This document shows, one piece after another, positions 34,248 to 42,042 of a stretch of DNA of 54,981 nucleotides (position 1 is its first letter; every line of letters begins with the position of its first letter). The translations under genes and the position numbers were made by a program. The DNA lies in contig SUZF01000014.1 in assembly GCA_015060065.1 (NCBI GenBank), forward strand, positions 1 to 54,981, given 5' to 3'. The notes under the pieces were generated by a model. It saw only the letters and a program-made list of their open reading frames with translations. It searched no databases and was not told the DNA's origin. Origin of the DNA: Rikenellaceae bacterium (GTDB taxonomy: Bacteria; Bacteroidota; Bacteroidia; Bacteroidales; Rikenellaceae).

Positions 34248-34622
34248 ATGAACAAAGATGCAATTATCAAGATGGTGAATGAGCAGATGTGGGCAAAGAC
34301 CGACGCTGACATTCCCCAGTTTCAGGCTGGTGACACAATCACCGTAACCTACAAAATCGTTGAGGGTAACAAGGAGCGTTTGCAGAGTTTCCGCGGCGTA
34401 GTTATCCAGATTAAGGGTTCGGGTAAGACCAAGATGTTCACCATCCGCAAAATCTCTAATGGTGTAGGTGTTGAGCGTATTTTCCCGCTCTACTCGCCCC
34501 ACATCGACAAGATTGAGGTTAATAAGTATGGTGTTGTTCGCCGTGCTCGTATCTACTACCTCCGCAATCTTACCGGTAAGAAGGCTCGCATCAAGGAGAG
34601 AAGAATGGTTTCGAACAAATAG
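34248..34622 (+). CDS. rplS: 50S ribosomal protein L19
   Basis: 124 residues, slightly longer than E. coli L19. Conserved blocks are readable: [51 protein letters not shown] and [20 protein letters not shown]19 sits at the 30S-50S interface. In many bacteria rplS follows rpsP-rimM-trmD; here it is a lone gene with its own promoter, long leader and terminator. Confidence 0.98.
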   Translation: MNKDAIIKMVNEQMWAKTDADIPQFQAGDTITVTYKIVEGNKERLQSFRGVVIQIKGSGKTKMFTIRKISNGVGVERIFPLYSPHIDKIEVNKYGVVRRARIYYLRNLTGKKARIKERRMVSNK

Positions 34623-34697
34623 TTCGTGCCGTCTTGCAATTGAGAAGTTGGCTGACGAGCGTGAAAATACTCTTGTTTTGCAACTTCCGAAAGAGAA

Positions 34698-34737
34698 GGG
34701 CGTGTTCCACAGAGAGTTGGACACGCTCTTTTTTTAG
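34698..34737 (+). terminator. rplS terminator
   Basis: GCGTGTTC (34700-34707) pairs with GGACACGC (34719-34726) with one G-U pair, extended by two weaker pairs, then CTTTTTTT. Confidence 0.85.
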
Positions 34738-34791
34738 TAGGTATAAAGACCTATTTTCTGTTCAAAAAGGCGCATTTTAGGAAATATATTG

Positions 34792-34799
34792 TATATTTG
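34792..34799 (+). promoter_or_regulatory. Promoter of the BASS transporter operon (-7 element)
   Basis: TATATTTG matches the consensus; no TTTG at the usual distance. The first gene starts 130 nt downstream. Confidence 0.55.
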
Positions 34800-34929
34800 T
34801 AAGATAAGAGGTGCAAAATATGTGCTGAAAAGTGGCAAATCGGCTCGCTGATGCCCTCTGCGTGGATTTTGAATAATGGAGAACCTAATCGCAACCGCAA
34901 GTCGGTTGCAATGAAAATTTTAGATAGAG

Positions 34930-35907
34930 ATGAGGGAACAATTACAATTTCTGGATGCTTTGAATATCAATCTTGGAGCAGGCGAAATGTTTGTCGTGAA
35001 CATCATATTGGCATTTGTGATGTTTGGCGTAGCATTGGGTATTAAAGTGCAGACTTTTAAGGATGTATTCCGCAATCCCAAGTCTGTGATTACGGGTCTT
35101 GCTCTGCAATGGGTTGTACTGCCCGCGATGACATTCTTGGTGGCAGTTGTGCTGAATCCTTTTATTACGCCTATGGTGGCTATCGGAATGTTGCTCGTCG
35201 CTTCGTGTCCGGGCGGAAATATCTCGAACTTCATCTCGTCACTCTCGAAAGGTAATATCGAGTTGTCGGTCTCGATGACTGCCATATCGACAGCCTTTGC
35301 TCCGCTTGTAACACCATTCAACTTCTGGTTTTGGGGCTCGCTCTATTGTCGATACGCATCGGTGCATAACGATATCCCGACTTTGAGTATCCCCTTTGGG
35401 GATATGTTGGAGCAGATTCTGCTTATTCTCGGTGTCCCCATCGTACTTGGCTTGGTGGTTTCGCGCTACTTCCCCAACTTGTCGCAGAAATTGAAGCGAC
35501 CCACATCTATCCTCTCCATTCTGCTCTTTATCGGTATGGTTGTCGTGTCGCTTACGCAGGTACTCACGGCATTGGAACAGCGTTGGACAGTATATGCGGC
35601 AATCCTCTGCGCACTTACGGTAGTAATTATTCATAATGCCACGGCTCTCGGTACGGGCTTCTATGGCGCAACACTTATGCACCTTCCCAAGGCAGACCGT
35701 CGCTCGCTGACTATCGAGGTCGGTATCCAGAACTCCGGTCTTGGTCTGGCACTGCTGTTTAATCCGGCAATTTTCCCTGTGGAAGTTTGGCACAATAACG
35801 GAGGTATGGTAATTATTACCGCTCTGTGGGGTATTTGGCATATTATTTCGGGTTTGAGTGTGGCGACGATTTTCCGTCGTACAACCATTGACGAACAACA
35901 CGCATAG
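34930..35907 (+). CDS. Bile acid:sodium symporter family (BASS) transporter
   Basis: 325 residues with about nine to ten membrane segments. The family core is LLVASCPGGNISNFISSLSK followed by ELSVSMTAISTAFAPLVTPF, which contains the sodium-site residues. A later segment reads TIEVGIQNSGLGLALLF, the second crossing-helix signature. BASS proteins import organic anions with sodium; bacterial members carry bile acids, pantoate or keto acids. The substrate here is not evident. The adjacent lipid acyltransferase starts 16 bp downstream. ATG start. Confidence 0.92.
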   Translation: MREQLQFLDALNINLGAGEMFVVNIILAFVMFGVALGIKVQTFKDVFRNPKSVITGLALQWVVLPAMTFLVAVVLNPFITPMVAIGMLLVASCPGGNISNFISSLSKGNIELSVSMTAISTAFAPLVTPFNFWFWGSLYCRYASVHNDIPTLSIPFGDMLEQILLILGVPIVLGLVVSRYFPNLSQKLKRPTSILSILLFIGMVVVSLTQVLTALEQRWTVYAAILCALTVVIIHNATALGTGFYGATLMHLPKADRRSLTIEVGIQNSGLGLALLFNPAIFPVEVWHNNGGMVIITALWGIWHIISGLSVATIFRRTTIDEQHA

Positions 35908-35923
35908 CCCTACCGAAGAGATT

Positions 35924-37261
35924 ATGTCGAAAACGAGAAAGATTCAGGATTACGATTTTTGGTACGATATGCTGCGTTATTACGTGGATTTCGGACTCAA
36001 ACTTTCGTATCGCCATATAAAATATATAGGCAAGGAGCGTATCCCGCAGGATGGTGCGGTTATATATGCTCCTAACCATACCAACGCACTGATGGATGCG
36101 CTGGTAATCCTCGCTATGGACCATAAGGCAAAGGTCTTTGTTGCGAGGGCGGATATATTCCGAAAACCTCTGCTTGCCAAGATATTCCGCTGGCTCAAAA
36201 TTATGCCGATTATGCGTATGCGTGACGGCGCGGATGAGGTGCGCAAGAATAACGAAACTATCGAGAAGGCGGTCGATGTCCTACGTGACAAGGTGCCGTT
36301 CTGCATCTTCCCCGAAGGACAGCACCAGACCAAATTCTCGGCACAACCTCTGGCAAAGGGAATCTTCCGCATCGCTTTTCAGGCGCAGGAGTTGATGCCT
36401 GATATGCCGTTGTATATCGTTCCTGTCGGCCTGCGCTACGGAAACTTCTTCCGCTTCCGCTCGACTGTGAGGGTGCAGATTGGCGAGCCGATAAATGTGC
36501 AGGAGTTTATCGCTTCGCACTCCGAAATGAGTGTGGCAGAGCAGATGAACACTATCCGAGGAGTGCTTGATGAACGATTGAAGGATGCGATATTCTATAT
36601 CCCGAATGATGAATACTACGAGGCTACGCACGAGGTGTGTGCCGCAGTGGTTAAGCGTCGTGTAAGACACTTGCGTCGCAGCGATAAGGCTTGGCGCAAG
36701 GCGAGGGCTATGGATGTCTATTTCGAGGCAAACAATGCCACGGTGGCGCAGGTCGCCCGTCTGCGTGAGGAGCAACCGGAGGTGGCAGAGCGACTGCTCA
36801 CATTGGGAAAGGAGGCTGCCGAGATGCGTTTGGCAAACGATATAAGCCTCTCGTCGGTGGCGGTGCGCAACTTTACCTTCTCGCAGATTGCGAAGTATCT
36901 GATTCTGCTGGTGTCGTTGCCCTATTCGATACCTGCATCTATCCTTACGTTGCCGCTGACGGCTCTGCTGGCAAAGTTGTGCGGAATGTTTAAGGATAAT
37001 GCCTTCCATAACTCGGTGCGCTATCTGGTCAGTATCCTCGTGTGGCCCGTATTGATGATTATCTACTCGGTGGTGGCATATATTTGTCTGCCGTGGCAGT
37101 GGGCGTTGCCACTCACTTTGGTTGCCCTGCCTGCCCCGATAGTGGCACAAGAGGTCTATCGACTGATAAGACTTATCGTGTCGGATATGCGACTATTGCG
37201 CAATAAACCCTTGCGCGAGAAGTATCGCGAGATTCGCAAAATAGTATTTAGTAACAAATAA
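35924..37261 (+). CDS. Glycerol-3-phosphate/1-acylglycerol-phosphate acyltransferase (PlsC-like)
   Basis: 445 residues from the ATG at 35924; the frame extends upstream into the transporter gene, but the acyltransferase domain begins here. Catalytic HX4D is NHTNALMD (about 48-55), and FPEGQHQTKFS is the phosphate-binding motif. The N-terminal 220 residues are the acyltransferase; a helical linker and two or three C-terminal membrane segments (about 325-425) follow. It probably acylates phospholipid precursors at the inner membrane. 16 bp after the transporter and 12 bp before the Omp85 gene. Confidence 0.88.
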   Translation: MSKTRKIQDYDFWYDMLRYYVDFGLKLSYRHIKYIGKERIPQDGAVIYAPNHTNALMDALVILAMDHKAKVFVARADIFRKPLLAKIFRWLKIMPIMRMRDGADEVRKNNETIEKAVDVLRDKVPFCIFPEGQHQTKFSAQPLAKGIFRIAFQAQELMPDMPLYIVPVGLRYGNFFRFRSTVRVQIGEPINVQEFIASHSEMSVAEQMNTIRGVLDERLKDAIFYIPNDEYYEATHEVCAAVVKRRVRHLRRSDKAWRKARAMDVYFEANNATVAQVARLREEQPEVAERLLTLGKEAAEMRLANDISLSSVAVRNFTFSQIAKYLILLVSLPYSIPASILTLPLTALLAKLCGMFKDNAFHNSVRYLVSILVWPVLMIIYSVVAYICLPWQWALPLTLVALPAPIVAQEVYRLIRLIVSDMRLLRNKPLREKYREIRKIVFSNK

Positions 37262-37273
37262 CCTTTTGAGATT

Positions 37274-38764
37274 ATGAAGATTAAGTATTTAGTAATGCTG
37301 CTTGTGGCAACACTGCTGACCTCGAATATATATGCCGAGACCTCTGCGGATGAAGTGGTGAAAATCGACACCATCTGGACAAACAAGAAGGGCAAGAAGA
37401 CCAAGAAACCGGTAATTATGCGTAATGGCGAAATTATCAAAACCGGCTACAACTATGGACCTCTGCCTGCCATTGCATTCGATGCCGACAAGGGCTTTCA
37501 ACTCGGTGCATTGCTTAACATCTACGACTTTGGCGATGGCTCGACCTATCCCAATCCGCGCCAACATTGGTACTTCGAGGCATCGTTCTTTACGAAGGGT
37601 TCGCAGTTGTTTGTGGTGGCATACGACAATAAATTCTCGATTCCGGGCGTGCGTTTCTCGTCGTCGTTGGCTATAACCAACGATAAGGCTATGGACTTCT
37701 ACGGCTTCAATGGCTATGCTTCATATTACGACCATGCGGCTGTGAAGATTGGTAAGGATAAGAAGAGCGATGCTCCTCAATTTACGCCCAAGTATCGTTT
37801 TAAGCGCTTGGCTCTGCTCTTTAAGACCGACTTTGTGGGTAATTTGTGGAACAAAAAACTCTTCTGGGAGGCGGGCTACCATTTCAGTTACTTCAATATC
37901 GGAGATATCAACCGCGCCAAAATCAATAAGAATAAGGCTGATAATAAGAAATTCCCTGCCGATGTGCCAACAATCTATAAGCAATACTGCGATTGGGGCA
38001 TTATCCCCGAAAAGGAGGCTAATGGCGGATTTTGTAGCGAGGTGCGCCTCGGCTTGATGTTCGATACACGCGATAAGGAGGGTGCGCCCTCGCGCGGTGT
38101 TTGGGCAGAGGCTCACATGATGCTCGCTCCGAAGTGGCTCGGTACAACCAATCCCTACTACCGCTACTCGGCTACATTCCGTCACTATGTGCCTATCGTC
38201 AAGAATGACGTGCTGACCTTCGCCTATCGTATTAACTACGAGGGAACTATCGGCAAATCGGCTCCGTGGTACGTTTTGCCATATATTACGACAGTAGGAC
38301 CTTCGTATGACCGTGATGGTATGGGCGGATTCCGTACCGTGCGTGGTATTATGCGTAGCCGCGTGCAGGGTCTGGATATGGCGATGTATAATGCCGAGTT
38401 CCGTTGGAGATTTGTGAAATTTACACTCTGGAAGCAGAATATCGCCTTTGGCTTGAATATATTTAGCGATGGTACGATGGTTACTCGTGAGTACGATATG
38501 TCGTTCAAGCGCAAGGAGTCGGACTTCGCTTCGGTGGCTGACTACACGAAGGCGAAAGATGAGTATGATGCTTATATGAAGATGGGTACGGGTCACGACC
38601 GCCCGCACATTACGGTCGGTGGAGGCTTGCGTTTCATTATGAATCAGAACTTTATCGTATGCGCCGAGTATGGTTTGCCGGTGAGCAAGTTTAGCAAGAA
38701 TCCTAAAATCAAGAATCAGGATGGTAACGGAGCCTTCTATCTTAATGTAGGATACCTCTTCTAA
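37274..38764 (+). CDS. Omp85-superfamily (BamA/TamA-like) outer membrane protein
   Basis: 496 residues. A signal peptide (about 1-21) and a short periplasmic part lead into a 16-strand-type barrel. There is no full POTRA array. Omp85 hallmarks: FDTRDKEGAPSRGVWAEAHM, the loop-6 segment GGFRTVRGIMRSR (normally VRGF) and a terminal aromatic (YLNVGYLF). Such short Omp85 proteins are found in Bacteroidetes and may help place lipids or proteins in the outer membrane. Co-transcription with an acyltransferase hints at lipid trafficking, which is inference. A 17-bp-stem terminator follows. Confidence 0.85.
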   Translation: MKIKYLVMLLVATLLTSNIYAETSADEVVKIDTIWTNKKGKKTKKPVIMRNGEIIKTGYNYGPLPAIAFDADKGFQLGALLNIYDFGDGSTYPNPRQHWYFEASFFTKGSQLFVVAYDNKFSIPGVRFSSSLAITNDKAMDFYGFNGYASYYDHAAVKIGKDKKSDAPQFTPKYRFKRLALLFKTDFVGNLWNKKLFWEAGYHFSYFNIGDINRAKINKNKADNKKFPADVPTIYKQYCDWGIIPEKEANGGFCSEVRLGLMFDTRDKEGAPSRGVWAEAHMMLAPKWLGTTNPYYRYSATFRHYVPIVKNDVLTFAYRINYEGTIGKSAPWYVLPYITTVGPSYDRDGMGGFRTVRGIMRSRVQGLDMAMYNAEFRWRFVKFTLWKQNIAFGLNIFSDGTMVTREYDMSFKRKESDFASVADYTKAKDEYDAYMKMGTGHDRPHITVGGGLRFIMNQNFIVCAEYGLPVSKFSKNPKIKNQDGNGAFYLNVGYLF

Positions 38765-38783
38765 TATTTGGAGCGATTTTATA

Positions 38784-38824
38784 CAGACTCCTCTGTGCAT
38801 TAAATGCACAGAGGAGTCTGTTTT
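38784..38824 (+). terminator. Strong terminator, 17-bp perfect stem
   Basis: CAGACTCCTCTGTGCAT (38784-38800) pairs perfectly with 38804-38820 over a 3-nt loop TAA, then TTTTA. It closes the transporter-acyltransferase-Omp85 operon. Confidence 0.9.
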
Positions 38825-38859
38825 AGGGAGATGCCGTGGATAGTCTTGCAAAATTTTTG

Positions 38860-38867
38860 TATATTTG
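38860..38867 (+). promoter_or_regulatory. Thioesterase promoter (-7 element)
   Basis: TATATTTG matches the consensus, 30 nt before the ATG at 38897. The likely -33 is weak. Confidence 0.6.
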
Positions 38868-38896
38868 AGGCACGAAAATTCAAAACAGAGAGCAAG

Positions 38897-39373
38897 ATGA
38901 AAAAGATTATCAACCCCTATATTGGTCACGAAGAGGATGGCTATAACTGTTTTGCGTGTGCGCCTCACAACCCTTGCGGATTGAAGATGGAGTTCTACGA
39001 GGATGGCGATGATGTTGTCTGCTATTGGACTCCGAGCGAGAACTATCAGGGTTGGCGGGATACACTTCACGGAGGTATTCAGGCAACACTTATCGACGAG
39101 ACCGCAGGGTGGTTGATTTCCCGTAAATTTCAGACATCGGGAATGACTACGGCTCTCAATGTGAAGTATCGCAAGCCTGTGACTACGGGCGAGGAGCATC
39201 GCGTTGAGGTTCGGGCCTGCACCCGCGAGGTTAAGCGTAATTTTGTCTTTATCGATGTGACGCTGACGTGTGATGGCGAGGTCTGTTCGACTGCCGACCT
39301 GACATACTACTGCTTTTCAAAGGAGAAGGCTGTTGAGGAGTTTATGTTCCTGCCCTTTGAGGTCGAGGAGTAG
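38897..39373 (+). CDS. PaaI family hotdog thioesterase
   Basis: 158 residues from the ATG at 38897, chosen because it follows the -7 box by 30 nt; the upstream in-frame ATG lies in the terminator. The hotdog core is RDTLHGGIQATLIDETAGWL, with the His-Gly-Gly motif and the acidic residue of the active site, then NVKYRKPV. A Cys-rich N-terminal segment (CFACAPHNPCGLKM) is characteristic of a YbgC/PaaI-like subgroup. It should hydrolyse acyl-CoA thioesters; the acyl group is unknown. Convergent with the HAD gene 15 bp away. Confidence 0.9.
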   Translation: MKKIINPYIGHEEDGYNCFACAPHNPCGLKMEFYEDGDDVVCYWTPSENYQGWRDTLHGGIQATLIDETAGWLISRKFQTSGMTTALNVKYRKPVTTGEEHRVEVRACTREVKRNFVFIDVTLTCDGEVCSTADLTYYCFSKEKAVEEFMFLPFEVEE

Positions 39374-39388
39374 TCGTTCTGTACGTCT

Positions 39389-39946
39389 CTATAATCTGAC
39401 AACGAAATACCCGGCTCCGCTACGACGTGCAGCCTCCACGCCGACATCCGAATCCTCGAATATGAGGGTCTCGGCAGGGGTTACACCCTCGATTTCCATC
39501 GCTTTGAGGAAGCAGTCCGGCGAAGGCTTTGAGTGTTCGACAGCCTCGCTTGTGAGGATGCCGTCAAATCCTCTCTCGATGCCCAGATAACGCATAACAT
39601 TGGTCACGTTGTCGCGATGACCCGTCGAGACAATCCACGCCTTGCCTCCCTGTGCGCGGAAATCCTGCACAAACTCCCACAATGGGCGGTTGAGCCTTAC
39701 GGTGTCGAAGTGGTTGGGGTAGAGTTCAATCTTGCGACGACGTATGCGCTCGATATCCTCTTCGCGGGTATAACCTATGTCGCGCAGAAACTCCGAGCAA
39801 CGCAACCCGAAATACTTTTGCAGATAGAGCTCCTCCGAGAGCGAGTAGCCCTCTTCGGCAAGGGCATCGATATATGCCAGAGTGTTGGCTTTTCGGGTGT
39901 CGGCAAGAGTGCCGTCAAAGTCGAGAAGAAGGAGTTTTATCTGCAT
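39389..39946 (-). CDS. HAD family phosphatase (beta-phosphoglucomutase-like)
   Basis: 185 residues. HAD motif I is DFDGTLAD (nucleophile Asp and general-acid Asp), motif II is VSTGHRD, motif III lysine lies in SKPSPDCF, and motif IV is FEDSDVGVEAA. The helical cap between motifs I and II marks a subfamily I HAD such as phosphoglycolate phosphatase or beta-phosphoglucomutase. The substrate cannot be told. It ends the M23-M23-HAD run, 33 bp after the M23 gene. Confidence 0.92.
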   Translation of the reverse strand: MQIKLLLLDFDGTLADTRKANTLAYIDALAEEGYSLSEELYLQKYFGLRCSEFLRDIGYTREEDIERIRRRKIELYPNHFDTVRLNRPLWEFVQDFRAQGGKAWIVSTGHRDNVTNVMRYLGIERGFDGILTSEAVEHSKPSPDCFLKAMEIEGVTPAETLIFEDSDVGVEAARRSGAGYFVVRL

Positions 39947-39979
39947 GTTTTCTGTGAACTGAATAGACCCTGATGGGTG

Positions 39980-40933
39980 TTAGTCAAACGATTGCATACC
40001 CGATTGCGATATGCGGATTATGCGCTGATACTCGGCCGGCGAGAGTTCCATAAAGAAGTAGTGTATCGGATCCACGCGCATACCATTGTAGCGTATCTCA
40101 TAGTGAAGATGTGGTGCCAGCGAGAGTCCGGAGTTGCCCGATAGTGCGATGATGTCGCCTCGACGGACACGCTGCCCGCGACGAACTTTCGCCTCCGAGA
40201 GGTGGCTGTATTGGGTCTGGTAGCCGTTGTAATGGTCGATGACCACGCTCTGCCCGTGGGTGGAGTTGCGCCCCGAAACGCTCTTGACAATGCCGTCGGC
40301 AGTAGCGAATACGCGCGACCCTTCGGGAATGGTGTAATCAACGCCCTGATGCGATTGCAGTGTGCGATAGAATGGGTGCATAAGTGTTCCGTATCCGGCA
40401 GTGAGCAGGGTTAGTCGGTTGTTTATCACGGGCTGAATCGAAGGAATGTTGTTGAGGCCTTTGCCCATGTGGTCGGTCTCGTCTTGCAGGCGGGCAAGCG
40501 ACCCTTCGAGTTGTGACATTTTGAGTTCTACGGCATCGATACCCGACGAGAGTTCGCGACTCAATCTGCGATTGCTCTTCGTGAGGAGTTTCTCTTGTAG
40601 GGCGAGCCTTTCGCGCTCAAATTCGGCATCCAACTCATAGGGGGTCGATTCGAAGAGAATGTTAAACACGTTCTTGTCGCGTTCAGCAACATTGTTGAGT
40701 ACCATTTCAAGCGAATCATATCGAGCCGATAGATGATTATATTGCTCACGCAGAGCATCGGTCGAGTGTTTGAGTTGATACTCGGCGGGGGTGTCGAAGA
40801 ATAGCGAGAAACAGATGTAGTATATTACCGCAACGCCCAACCAAACAAGCGTCTGCGACAATATGCGTATCGCACGTTGTCGTCTTGCTCTGTGGCGTAA
40901 TAATCTCTCTTTTTTGTCTTCGACAGTTGCCAT
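39980..40933 (-). CDS. M23 family metallopeptidase (membrane-anchored), second of a pair
   Basis: 317 residues. One N-terminal membrane segment (about 25-47) precedes a coiled coil (about 60-155) and the LytM/M23 domain (about 185-285). Zinc ligands are intact: HQGVDYTIPEG (His, Asp) and LAPHLHYEI (HxH). It should cut peptide cross-links in murein or activate amidases in the periplasm. Similar architecture to the upstream M23 gene (45 bp away) suggests an old duplication. Confidence 0.93.
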   Translation of the reverse strand: MATVEDKKERLLRHRARRQRAIRILSQTLVWLGVAVIYYICFSLFFDTPAEYQLKHSTDALREQYNHLSARYDSLEMVLNNVAERDKNVFNILFESTPYELDAEFERERLALQEKLLTKSNRRLSRELSSGIDAVELKMSQLEGSLARLQDETDHMGKGLNNIPSIQPVINNRLTLLTAGYGTLMHPFYRTLQSHQGVDYTIPEGSRVFATADGIVKSVSGRNSTHGQSVVIDHYNGYQTQYSHLSEAKVRRGQRVRRGDIIALSGNSGLSLAPHLHYEIRYNGMRVDPIHYFFMELSPAEYQRIIRISQSGMQSFD

Positions 40934-40978
40934 CGGTTAATGAGTGCTATTGTTTTTTAGCGGTAACAATTTCTGATT

Positions 40979-41944
40979 TTATTCGGTTTCAAGGTCGGTA
41001 TCCTTCATCTCATCCATTAGACGACGATACTCTTCGCGTGTCATATTCTTGTTGAAGTAGTTTACCGGATTGACCACTTTGCCCATATATATCACTTCGT
41101 AGTGGAGGTGAGGACCCGTGCTGCCACCCGTGGAGCCTACGGTACCGATAAGTTGCCCTCGCTTGACCTTCTGTCCCTCCTCGACGAGTATCTCGTTGAG
41201 ATGGGCATAGCGGGTCTTGTAACCAAATTCGTGGTTGAGCAAAACCTGCTTTCCGTAGCCAACCCTTCGACGACCTACCTCGGTATGCTCGACAATGGCA
41301 TCGCCCGAAGCATAGACCGGAACTCCGCGGTCGCACGCCATATCCACTCCCTTGTGGAATTTACGACGCTTGTAGATTGGGTGATATCTCATGCCGAATG
41401 AGTACAACGCTTTGAGTTGCAGTCGGTCGATAGGCCAGATTGCCGGAATTGCCGACGAGAGATTCTCTTTGTTCTTGGCGAGAATCTGCAACTCGTCTAA
41501 CGATACCGATTCGAGGTAGATGTGCTGTGCCAATGCATCCATAGCCTGCCACGTCGAGGTCATCAGCGTAGAGTATTCATCTCCTTCGAGGTGCGCATAC
41601 TTGGTCGCGGGGTAGGGGTCGGCAACGATATTCACGGAGTCCGACGAGAAGAGCGCACGATAGACATGGTTGTCGCGGTGACGAATCTCGTCAAGTCGGC
41701 GTTGTGCCACTCGAATCTTGTCATTCAGGAGTTCGTATTTGAGTACCAACTCGCGATTCTCGCGCAGGATTGCGTAACTTTTGGGGGTGTAGAAGAACTG
41801 CGAGAAGATGAAATTGACGAGCGAAATGAGGATAAATCCTATAAGGATTTTCCGCAACAACGTGTAGGTGCGCAGACGGATAGTCACCGCATCACTCTCG
41901 TTTGTGACGGTGTTCGGTTGGCTTATCCTCTCTTTTTGCTCCAT
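40979..41944 (-). CDS. M23 family metallopeptidase (membrane-anchored), first of a pair
   Basis: 321 residues from the ATG at 41944. An upstream extension to 42052 would cross the promoter and run into alaS; the divergent promoter at 41974-42004 decides for the short form. One membrane segment (about 33-55), coiled coil (about 70-110), M23 domain near the C-terminus. Zinc ligands: HKGVDMACDRG and TGPHLHYEV. Role as for its neighbour: periplasmic murein hydrolysis or amidase activation. Confidence 0.93.
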   Translation of the reverse strand: MEQKERISQPNTVTNESDAVTIRLRTYTLLRKILIGFILISLVNFIFSQFFYTPKSYAILRENRELVLKYELLNDKIRVAQRRLDEIRHRDNHVYRALFSSDSVNIVADPYPATKYAHLEGDEYSTLMTSTWQAMDALAQHIYLESVSLDELQILAKNKENLSSAIPAIWPIDRLQLKALYSFGMRYHPIYKRRKFHKGVDMACDRGVPVYASGDAIVEHTEVGRRRVGYGKQVLLNHEFGYKTRYAHLNEILVEEGQKVKRGQLIGTVGSTGGSTGPHLHYEVIYMGKVVNPVNYFNKNMTREEYRRLMDEMKDTDLETE

Positions 41945-41967
41945 TTTGGTCAAATTAACGCTGTTTG

Positions 41968-42000
41968 ATTGTGCAAATTTAGCGAAAATATGTATCTTTG
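41968..42000 (+). promoter_or_regulatory. alaS promoter
   Basis: ATTG (41968-41971), a 21-nt spacer and TATCTTTG (41993-42000). It shares almost its whole span with the divergent M23 promoter, so the two are unlikely to fire at once. Confidence 0.65.
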
Positions 42001-42004
42001 CAAA
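41974..42004 (-). promoter_or_regulatory. M23 operon promoter
   Basis: On the minus strand TTTG (42004-42001), a 19-nt spacer and TAAATTTG (41981-41974) match the consensus exactly. Transcription should start about 20 nt before the ATG at 41944. It overlaps the alaS promoter on the other strand. Confidence 0.75.
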
Positions 42005-42042
42005 TTGATTTGAGAACGAAATAATCAGCATAAAAAGTATAT

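Larger units (their letters stand above)
34623..34929 (+). other. Spacer between rplS and the BASS transporter gene
   Basis: 307 bases holding the rplS terminator (34698-34737) and a TATATTTG -7 box (34792-34799). The rest is a leader of about 120 nt for the transporter operon with nothing recognisable in it. Confidence 0.6.

Noticed and set aside
35858..35923. Upstream extension of the acyltransferase start
   Set aside because: Overlaps the transporter gene and adds residues without homology; the ATG at 35924 fits the domain start.
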